From a virus, in the IMG/VR virus record IMGVR_UViG_3300046005_001324, positions 1 to 47,868 of that record: a stretch of DNA of 47,868 bases. One strand, given 5' to 3'. Of the stretch, positions 41,676 through 47,012 are shown piece after piece. The position numbers and the translations under genes were made by a program. The notes beneath the pieces were generated by a model. That model was not told the DNA's origin. It searched no databases and saw nothing but the letters and a program-made list of their open reading frames with translations. Numbering within the stretch: the first letter of the stretch is position 1; each line of letters begins with the position of its first letter.

Positions 41676-43271
41676 TTAAACAATATATGATGCCATTCTA
41701 TCCACAGGACCATCATCGTCATCAATGTCCCACATATTATCTTTTTTAGGGCTTTCATGTAACTCCGCTTCTTCAGATGGTTTCCAAGGATTCAACGAAG
41801 CCAGCATAGATATTGTATCTAAGAAATCATCGTGCTTACTTCTAAATCCCCCTACTGCAACTAAACTTAATTCATTCATTGCCTCAATCAAAGCAGTTTC
41901 TTGTTTTCTTTCTGAAGGAAAGAATATTTTTCTAGCTTTAAACCAGGGAACTACTGTATTAAATCTAACTAATTTATTGGTATTTGGGCGTATTCCTGGT
42001 CGTGCGTCATTGCCTTCACTAGCCAATGGAAAGTATATATTTCTTTCTAGCATTTGACCCTGAATCCATTGAATAAATCCACCTTGTTGGCCAGTAACCT
42101 CAATACCTACTGACTGAGGCTTATACTGTTGAGCCAGTCTGAATAAATCATCAATGTTTTTATCCATCAATTGACGCTTACATACTCCATCAACCCATAA
42201 CCAATCACCAACATTGTTATATGCCCATACAGATATTACACTAAAATCTGCTTTATCTTTCTCCGATGTAGCAAAATCAGTAGTAATATAAAAATTAAAC
42301 CTGCTTTTATTACGTAAGACAGCATCAATCTTATACCACCCAATATCGCCATCTTGAATCATACGATCTTCATCAGACATAATGCGAAGCATTAACTCTT
42401 GATTGAATGTATCCACCTTACCCAGCAGTAAAGACTTATCATGTTTATCTTTTACAAATTCATAAGTAAAACGATCAGGCCAACTACCTTTAAAATCCTC
42501 CTTACTACAGGGAAATACCTCACATACAGGAAATACGTTAACTTCCCATGCTCCTGATTCCACTGCCTTATACAACGGATCTTTCGCATTAAAAGGGGTA
42601 CCACTCCAAATGATCATATTATTTGATGGATGCAAAGCATATGTCACAGCCTTATAAACTGTATCTTCTACAGATGAAATAACAGTTGCAGACCTAGCAT
42701 CTTCATCACTAATCAAATCATCAAGTACAGCTAATTGTGGTCGTTTACCTAATTCTTTAGCACCACGAACACCTGTCTGTGCACCATATCCTTTAACAAT
42801 AAAAGTATTCCCGTCTGCATTAATAAATTCCCACCTGATATCTGTAAACCTGGCTTCAGGAATGTACTGCTTTAAAAAATCAGAGTTATCATATCTAAAC
42901 TGTAAGTTCTTACGCATATTCTTTACACCGTTCTCTACAGAATCCGATACATAAAGAGCGACATCCACTTTACCAAAACCAGGGAGATGACCATACACAC
43001 CAAGATATAAAAATAAATATTCGCCCATGACTACAGTTTTACCCATACCACGATGACATAAATTAATAACTTGCTTACCTTTATTTGTCAGTGTATCCAA
43101 CATCTTATAATGCACAACAGGTGTTAAGTTTTCTTCACCTTGTCCACCATTTACCAACTTAATAAATGTAACAAATTCCAATGCAAACTCACTTGGAACA
43201 TAGTAAGGATCATCGCTATAGTCCAAAGCATTTAGATAATCCTCAACTCTCTTAATTTCTGTATTATCCAT
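41676..43271 (-). CDS. Terminase large subunit (N4 gp68-like)
   Basis: A 531-residue DNA-packaging motor. Walker A is at 72-79 (CHRGMGKT) and Walker B around LAVLDDLISDED (D184-D185). The C-terminal nuclease shows FYITTDFATSEKDKADF with the first Asp, GIEVTGQQGGFIQ, and KHDDFLDTISML as the terminal acidic motif. Length equals that of N4 gp68 (about 530). Its ATG overlaps the previous stop (ATTATGGATAA). It pulls genomic DNA into the capsid through the portal and cuts concatemers. Confidence 0.92.
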   Translation of the reverse strand: MDNTEIKRVEDYLNALDYSDDPYYVPSEFALEFVTFIKLVNGGQGEENLTPVVHYKMLDTLTNKGKQVINLCHRGMGKTVVMGEYLFLYLGVYGHLPGFGKVDVALYVSDSVENGVKNMRKNLQFRYDNSDFLKQYIPEARFTDIRWEFINADGNTFIVKGYGAQTGVRGAKELGKRPQLAVLDDLISDEDARSATVISSVEDTVYKAVTYALHPSNNMIIWSGTPFNAKDPLYKAVESGAWEVNVFPVCEVFPCSKEDFKGSWPDRFTYEFVKDKHDKSLLLGKVDTFNQELMLRIMSDEDRMIQDGDIGWYKIDAVLRNKSRFNFYITTDFATSEKDKADFSVISVWAYNNVGDWLWVDGVCKRQLMDKNIDDLFRLAQQYKPQSVGIEVTGQQGGFIQWIQGQMLERNIYFPLASEGNDARPGIRPNTNKLVRFNTVVPWFKARKIFFPSERKQETALIEAMNELSLVAVGGFRSKHDDFLDTISMLASLNPWKPSEEAELHESPKKDNMWDIDDDDGPVDRMASYIV

Positions 43272-44220
43272 AATTTTCAGCTTCAGCCCTTTGCTGCATC
43301 ACAATATTTTTAAATGTTTCCATAGGTCGTGCATCTTGTTGCAACTGTGCCACCTGATCATTGGTTTCTAACCCTGCACCTAAATTAGCTACTTTCGCTA
43401 CTGCCCTTTGTAGTGCTACATTCTTAGCTTGGCTCAATGCTTTTACATTTGCTTCTTGTGCCTGTGGGGCATCCTCACCCAATGAAGCCAGTACATCTAA
43501 CATAGTCTTAGGTGTCTCCTTAGCTACTACCTGTGCTGGCTGCTGACCATACTGTAATGCTTCAGGGGTAACTGGTTCAGCTACTGGAAGGATACTCTCT
43601 GCTTGAGCTATAACTGGTTGCTCAACAGATGGTTCAACTACTTTTGGTGCTTCTGCTATAACTACTGGTTTTTCAACTGGGGCAGCTTGCACAACTGTTG
43701 GCTGAACAGGTACCACCTTTGGTGCTGAAGCCAGGGGAACTACTTTAGCTGGAGCAACGTCATTACTTGCCATAACAGGTGTCGTATTTTTAACAGCAAT
43801 CCTCTCTGGATTAGCGATATTCTGTAAAACCTTTTGCGTATACCCAGGTGTACCACCACCGTATAAATCCAAAGCTTTATCAATACCCCCTAAATGTTTA
43901 CTAGTTTTAGCCAACATTTCTGCAGTAAACCTTACCTGTTCATCGAGGCTTTTATCTTTCAACGGAGTAATCCCATATCCCGGCTTCTGAGCAGTAGAAT
44001 CTAAAATACCAAATGGACCAAACGCACTAGACTGGGTACCCTCTTTAGTTCGATGCTTCCCATCAGCAGCAACAGGATAGTGATACGTATCAGGGGTATC
44101 TAAGTATTTATCACTATACCTTATCTCATTGTGCATAATTGCACGCATAATTCCAGGAGGTAATCCATAAGCTTTCTCAGCAGCATCAGTCTTCTCAAAT
44201 ACCTTATTCAAATCAGCCAT
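43264..44220 (-). CDS. Lytic transglycosylase-like virion protein
   Basis: A 318-residue protein. The N-terminal 140 residues match the SLT/lysozyme-like fold: E32 in MRAIMHNEIRYS as catalytic acid, SSAFGPFGILDSTA (64 onward) as the GxxGxMQ-type motif, and KALDLYGGGTPGYTQKVL as the late motif. A Pro/Val/Glu-rich linker (about 150-240) and a helical tail follow. Without a signal peptide or membrane anchor it is more likely a virion-associated peptidoglycan hydrolase for entry than the lysis enzyme. It overlaps terminase at one end and the 234-residue gene at the other. Confidence 0.75.
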   Translation of the reverse strand: MADLNKVFEKTDAAEKAYGLPPGIMRAIMHNEIRYSDKYLDTPDTYHYPVAADGKHRTKEGTQSSAFGPFGILDSTAQKPGYGITPLKDKSLDEQVRFTAEMLAKTSKHLGGIDKALDLYGGGTPGYTQKVLQNIANPERIAVKNTTPVMASNDVAPAKVVPLASAPKVVPVQPTVVQAAPVEKPVVIAEAPKVVEPSVEQPVIAQAESILPVAEPVTPEALQYGQQPAQVVAKETPKTMLDVLASLGEDAPQAQEANVKALSQAKNVALQRAVAKVANLGAGLETNDQVAQLQQDARPMETFKNIVMQQRAEAENYG

Positions 44221-44917
44221 CAGTTAATTCCCCATCAATAATATTGTCATCAACCAATTGTAGCTTGGAACCCGCAATACCACCAGCAGTCATCTGACCT
44301 GCTTGCATCACCAATCTCTGATTAGCAACCAACTCCATAGTCGCTTGCCTCAAAGCATTAATACTACTATCTTCTTTAATCCCAATATCCAACTCAACCT
44401 TCTTAACTTCAGGCATTCTCAAATGTGTAAGCAAACTATTAGCAGCATCAGTCCTAACCTTCTCACTATTAGCACTAACCATTAGCTCTGCCTGTACATT
44501 CAAAGCCTTCTGATATAAATCCTGGTTTAATACATAGTGAGGAATAAGCGTTTGCTCATAAATCAGGTTAACTAACTTAGATTTATTATATGCAGTGACA
44601 TAACTAGCAATATCTTTCGATGACACACCAGTAGCATTAAATCTTAAAATCTTATCAGGGAATGTCTTACTATAAGCATCAATATTAGTCCCACCCATAA
44701 GCTTATGACTAACATACTTAACAGCATTAATATAATCAGTAATCTTAAACTTCCCATCAGCCATAACCTTAGTATAACTAAGTAGGTTATCCCTATATGC
44801 CTCATATAAATCTGGATCACTTAACGTGTGATTAATCTGATCAATTAACTCTTGATTAACTGACTTCTTAACTTTCTCAGGTAAAGCTTGTTTAAATTGT
44901 TCTATGGTTAAACTCAT
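44213..44917 (-). CDS. Candidate terminase small subunit or N4 gp69-like protein
   Basis: A 234-residue helical protein starting MSLTIEQFKQALPEKVKKSV. The C-terminal part KVRTDAANSLLTHLRMPEV-KKVELDIGIKEDSSINALR resembles segments of proteins annotated as small terminases or terminase partners in podophages. It is the first gene of the leftward virion operon, with AGGAAA upstream, next to the entry hydrolase and terminase. Recognition of packaging sites is inferred from position. A role as N4 gp69-type protein of unknown function is an equal possibility. Confidence 0.55.
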   Translation of the reverse strand: MSLTIEQFKQALPEKVKKSVNQELIDQINHTLSDPDLYEAYRDNLLSYTKVMADGKFKITDYINAVKYVSHKLMGGTNIDAYSKTFPDKILRFNATGVSSKDIASYVTAYNKSKLVNLIYEQTLIPHYVLNQDLYQKALNVQAELMVSANSEKVRTDAANSLLTHLRMPEVKKVELDIGIKEDSSINALRQATMELVANQRLVMQAGQMTAGGIAGSKLQLVDDNIIDGELTDG

Positions 44918-45067
44918 TTTATTTCCTATTATTTTTTAGTATTAGTACGAGTGCTATACAGTCTGAAGGAATCCAGATTTTTTTCAATATTAGTAGCACT
45001 CCAATAATGCCCACACACTCCAGTCAAAGTAAGCTATCCCCCCCGGGTATCTATAAGCATCCTTATT

Positions 45068-45081
45068 CTCGCTGTCGCTCG
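45068..45081 (+). repeat. 14-mer repeat CTCGCTGTCGCTCG, copy 1
   Basis: The same 14 bases recur exactly at 45565-45578, and a one-base-shorter form is at 10953-10965. In both early-region copies a hairpin starts 5-7 nt downstream, so the 14-mer plus hairpin looks like one conserved control block. Confidence 0.7.
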
Positions 45082-45085
45082 GAAG

Positions 45086-45101
45086 AGCACAATTGTGTGC
45101 T
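45086..45101 (+). promoter_or_regulatory. Hairpin upstream of the first early gene, candidate vRNAP promoter
   Basis: Arms AGCACA and TGTGCT with loop ATTG, 22 nt upstream of the ATG at 45124. N4 vRNAP recognises short DNA hairpins of 5-7 bp with small loops on single-stranded template; this element has the right size and place. No transcription data are available. Confidence 0.45.
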
Positions 45102-45123
45102 ATTAATCTTACTGGAGAGTATC

Positions 45124-45333
45124 ATGACTATGTTAACTGAAGCCTTTAACTTTGTATCTGTATCAATCAGTGTTGCCACTAACACTGTTGAATCAGTTGG
45201 TGATATATCGAAAACTATTCGACATATCACTAGTGCAGTTGAACGCACTACAGGTACGGTAATGCCAATGATCGAACAATCTATCATAAATTCATACACC
45301 AAATCACAATCTGATCTACTAGATCAATTGTAA
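45124..45333 (+). CDS. Small early protein, function unknown
   Basis: A 69-residue protein (MTMLTEAFNFVSVSISVATNTVES...SQSDLLDQL). It is mostly amphipathic helix with Val/Ser/Thr-rich heptads and no convincing membrane segment. The ATG follows TGGAGAG, the standard strong site of this early region; a longer frame from 45007 has no ribosome site. It resembles the 72-residue protein at 46707 in length, VSV-start and helix pattern, so the two may be paralogues. Early position suggests host takeover, but no function can be named. Confidence 0.65.
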   Translation: MTMLTEAFNFVSVSISVATNTVESVGDISKTIRHITSAVERTTGTVMPMIEQSIINSYTKSQSDLLDQL

Positions 45334-45341
45334 ACCTATAT

Positions 45342-45372
45342 CCTCACTATATACTAACCGTATGTAGTGGGG
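45342..45372 (+). other. Imperfect hairpin 8 nt after an early-gene stop codon
   Basis: CCTCACTATATAC pairs with GTATGTAGTGGGG with two mismatches and loop TAACC. No T-run follows. It is the first of a series of hairpins that follow the stop codons of early genes at nearly constant distance. The rest of the 340-bp gap to 45674 holds two or three more hairpins and no credible gene. Confidence 0.5.
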
Positions 45373-45504
45373 ATTTAAAGCATCACACATTAGCTATCTG
45401 CATGACTATCTATATGTCTTATATCTACATACTCTCGTTTTTGTCACACACTTCTGGATAGTCTCGACAAGGGATAAGATGCACACCCTTTCGCTCCACA
45501 TGTA

Positions 45505-45523
45505 GTAATGCCTGTGGCATTAC
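45505..45523 (+). promoter_or_regulatory. Hairpin with 3-nt loop, candidate vRNAP promoter
   Basis: Perfect arms GTAATGCC and GGCATTAC with loop TGT. Stem 8 bp, loop 3 nt, as in N4 early promoter hairpins. It lies in the gap before the 174-residue early gene. Confidence 0.45.
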
Positions 45524-45564
45524 CTTTTAAAATCCCTTCGGTTTTTACCTAACTATCTAGTTGG

Positions 45565-45578
45565 CTCGCTGTCGCTCG
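45565..45578 (+). repeat. 14-mer repeat CTCGCTGTCGCTCG, copy 2
   Basis: Exact copy of the 14-mer at 45068. A hairpin starts at 45585, 6 nt downstream, the same arrangement as at copy 1. Confidence 0.7.
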
Positions 45579-45584
45579 TAAAGG

Positions 45585-45644
45585 CATACATTGTGTATGT
45601 ATTTGTCCATTGTGGACGCTTCGTGTACACCTTGTGTGTGTACA
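45585..45644 (+). promoter_or_regulatory. Three successive short hairpins before an early gene, candidate vRNAP promoters
   Basis: 45585-45599 has arms CATACA/TGTATG with loop TTG. 45605-45617 has arms GTCCA/TGGAC with loop TTG. 45624-45644 has arms TGTACAC/GTGTACA with a 7-nt loop. The first two have the 5-6 bp stem and 3-nt loop of N4 vRNAP promoters and share the same loop. They end 29 nt before the ATG at 45674. Confidence 0.5.
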
Positions 45645-45673
45645 TGAAATTATTTATATCTAGGAGAAGTATC

Positions 45674-46198
45674 ATGGCTTTACCAAAAAGAAATGCAGCA
45701 ACACGTTCTAACAAAGCTGCAGTGAACAGTGATAGCTGGAAAAAAGCTAAAGGTATTATCAATATTTACGTGACTGGTGCATCACGTACTAAATTGGGAA
45801 TCTTACCTTTACGTGAGAGCAATGCTATTGAAAGCAAATTGCTTGAGTGGATTGGAGACGATGCTGGTGATAAAGCTGCATCGTTAATGGATAAGTTCGA
45901 GCTAACATATAACAGCGTTAGTGTTGACGATGCATTAGACTTTATCGAATTAGATTCAGATGATGAATCAATCGATGATAAAGGTGTGCTTGGTTATTTG
46001 AACTTTGCATTACCTTCATCAGCTGGCTCTAGTCGTATTGGAGCTATTGTGTTGAAGGATGGTGAAAGTAATCACCGTAAAATCGCCAGTTGGTTACTTC
46101 AAGATGAAGGAAATATTGAAGTATTGAAAAGCAAGATGTCTATTATTTATCACACTACTGAAAAGAGTACTACTAGTGATGTAAAACTATTCATCTAA
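45674..46198 (+). CDS. Early protein of 174 residues, function unknown
   Basis: The ATG follows TAGGAGAAG. The N-terminus is basic (MALPKRNAATRSNKAA), then comes INIYVTGASRTKLGILPLRES, a strongly acidic stretch FIELDSDDESIDDKG, and a soluble alpha/beta C-terminal half (LNFALPSSAGSSRIGAIVLKDG, IASWLLQDEGNIEVLKSKMS). No membrane segment or catalytic motif is recognised. Longer frames upstream cross the promoter hairpins and are unlikely. As the largest complete early gene here with a strong RBS it may be highly expressed; its role is unknown. Confidence 0.65.
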   Translation: MALPKRNAATRSNKAAVNSDSWKKAKGIINIYVTGASRTKLGILPLRESNAIESKLLEWIGDDAGDKAASLMDKFELTYNSVSVDDALDFIELDSDDESIDDKGVLGYLNFALPSSAGSSRIGAIVLKDGESNHRKIASWLLQDEGNIEVLKSKMSIIYHTTEKSTTSDVKLFI

Positions 46199-46206
46199 TG
46201 GATAGG

Positions 46207-46240
46207 AAGCCAGTACCCTAGAAATAGGGTATTGGTGCTT
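46207..46240 (+). other. Hairpin with GAAA loop after an early-gene stop codon
   Basis: Core arms TACCCTA/TAGGGTA with loop GAAA (46214-46231), extended by CAG/TTG and AAGC/GCTT with a small bulge. GAAA is a stable RNA tetraloop, so this probably acts as RNA. It begins 8 nt after the stop and has no T-run. Confidence 0.65.
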
Positions 46241-46243
46241 ATG

Positions 46244-46273
46244 TAAGATAGTCAAATTAATTGGAGAGTAAAA
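46244..46273 (+). repeat. Repeated early-gene leader, copy 1
   Basis: TAAGATAGTCA is followed closely by AATTGGAGAGTAAA and then the ATG at 46274. Nearly the same leader lies before the ATG at 46463 (46435-46462). It contains the ribosome site GGAGAG. Confidence 0.7.
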
Positions 46274-46390
46274 ATGAGTTTAAAAGAAGCTATAAAACGT
46301 GAAAAATTGATGTTTGTTGTAGATGGTTTAGTGATCACAGCAATCATTATCATACCTTGTATTTTAGGTTTGATTAGTTCAAATCTGTAA
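46274..46390 (+). CDS. 38-residue single-helix membrane protein
   Basis: MSLKEAIKREKLMF, then a hydrophobic helix LVITAIIIIPCILGLI, ending SSNL. The charged start with Lys/Arg and a single helix suggest an inner-membrane protein with its N-terminus in the cytoplasm. GGAGAG lies at a good distance. Short membrane peptides in phage early regions often act on the host membrane or on superinfection, but nothing here shows the target. Confidence 0.65.
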   Translation: MSLKEAIKREKLMFVVDGLVITAIIIIPCILGLISSNL

Positions 46391-46397
46391 GGTAAAT

Positions 46398-46425
46398 ACT
46401 ACGATGTCTGAAAAGATGTCGTAGT
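46398..46425 (+). other. Hairpin with GAAA loop after an early-gene stop codon
   Basis: ACTACGA pairs with TCGTAGT, then two G-T-type pairs, then TCT/AGA closing a GAAA loop. It starts 7 nt after the stop at 46390. The loop is shared with the hairpins at 46207 and 46936. Confidence 0.65.
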
Positions 46426-46434
46426 GAAATTAAG

Positions 46435-46462
46435 TAAGATAGTCACTAATTGGAGAGTAAAC
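46435..46462 (+). repeat. Repeated early-gene leader, copy 2
   Basis: TAAGATAGTCAC then TAATTGGAGAGTAAAC before the ATG at 46463. It differs from copy 1 by small changes only, so the leader has probably been duplicated together with an early gene unit. Confidence 0.7.
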
Positions 46463-46651
46463 ATGTTAAATGTAGAGAACATCATTAAGTTAGCAGCAGA
46501 ACAAATTGAAGCGTGGAACACTGCTGAGTATAGGAAAGAAAGTATGAGACAGTACAGACCCATTGCAGAGTACACAACAGATCTATCAATAGCCAAAGAT
46601 TTAGCTGAATTGGCATATTTACGTGTATTGCTTGATGAATTAAGAAAATAA
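46463..46651 (+). CDS. 62-residue early protein, function unknown
   Basis: MLNVENIIKLAAEQIEAWN, then YRPIAEYTTDLSIAKDLAELAYLRVLLDELRK. It is a helical, charged, soluble protein with no membrane segment. The start at 46463 uses the GGAGAG leader; a GTG-started extension from 46424 would read through the leader repeat and is rejected. Two helices with a Pro between them could form a small dimeric bundle. No family is recognised. Confidence 0.65.
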   Translation: MLNVENIIKLAAEQIEAWNTAEYRKESMRQYRPIAEYTTDLSIAKDLAELAYLRVLLDELRK

Positions 46652-46658
46652 CCTTGAG

Positions 46659-46673
46659 GCGTACTCCGTACGC
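46659..46673 (+). promoter_or_regulatory. Hairpin with 3-nt loop after an early gene, candidate vRNAP promoter
   Basis: Arms GCGTAC/GTACGC with loop TCC; stem 6, loop 3. It lies 7 nt after the stop at 46651 and 33 nt before the ATG at 46707. A TTCTTCCCTTTT stretch follows, so a weak terminator is also possible. Confidence 0.5.
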
Positions 46674-46706
46674 TTCTTCCCTTTTATTATGTAGTGGAGA
46701 AGTAAA

Positions 46707-46925
46707 ATGTTAAAAGAATTATTGGATGTTGTAAGTGTTGGTTTGGTTGTATCTACGCAAGCACTAAATACTGTATCTACAGGTGTAACTGCTGTAGACA
46801 ACTTAGTAAATGCAGCAGAAAAATCAACAAGAATGATTGATATTGAAGCAGAAAATTTGTTGAAATTGCAGACACAGCGGTTATCAGCAAATGCTCAAAC
46901 TGCTGCATTGTTAGACAGCTTATAA
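46707..46925 (+). CDS. 72-residue early protein, function unknown
   Basis: MLKELLDVVSVGLVVSTQAL, then STGVTAVDNLVNAAEKSTRMID and a Gln/Leu-rich helix ending TAALLDSL. It is a helical protein with the same length class and a VSV segment at the same place as the 69-residue protein at 45124, so it is a possible paralogue. TGGAGAAG precedes the ATG. No catalytic motif is seen. Confidence 0.65.
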   Translation: MLKELLDVVSVGLVVSTQALNTVSTGVTAVDNLVNAAEKSTRMIDIEAENLLKLQTQRLSANAQTAALLDSL

Positions 46926-46931
46926 AACTAG

Positions 46932-46990
46932 AGGGCTAGTAGAAATACTAGTCACCGTAGGTGACAGGCACACTGAGTGTGCCTAGCCCT
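46932..46990 (+). terminator. Three-hairpin junction closed by an outer stem, before the RNA polymerase gene
   Basis: Outer arms AGGG and CCCT (extending to AGGGCTA/TAGCCCT) enclose hairpins CTAGTA-GAAA-TACTAG, GTCACC-GTA-GGTGAC and AGGCACAC-TGA-GTGTGCCT. Five T follow the outer stem. Two of the loops have 3 nt. It could terminate early transcription before the polymerase gene, promote it from vRNAP hairpins, or do both. Confidence 0.6.
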
Positions 46991-47012
46991 TTTTGTTGTA
47001 TTGGAGATAGAC

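Larger units (their letters stand above)
44918..45123. promoter_or_regulatory. Divergent intergenic region between late and early operons; possible genome-end junction
   Basis: 206 bp without a gene. It must hold the promoter for the leftward virion operon and for the first early gene. It contains an inverted repeat GAGTGCT/AGCACTC spanning 44949-45001, a run of seven C followed by GGG near 45040, the 14-mer CTCGCTGTCGCTCG (45068-45081) and a hairpin 45086-45101. In N4 the packaged genome ends lie between the last late gene and the first early gene, so the physical termini may map here. Confidence 0.5.

Noticed and set aside
44949-45001. Inverted repeat GAGTGCT/AGCACTC considered as a terminator for the virion operon
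   Set aside because: It lies upstream of the operon start on the minus strand and its loop is about 39 nt, so it is kept only as part of the intergenic description.
45063-45302. 79-codon minus-strand frame over the first early gene
   Set aside because: It overlaps the control region and the plus-strand gene that has a strong ribosome site; no such site precedes this frame.
46932-46990. Cloverleaf-like structure considered as a tRNA
   Set aside because: It is only 59 nt long, has no T-arm consensus or CCA-compatible acceptor, and its loops are 3-4 nt.
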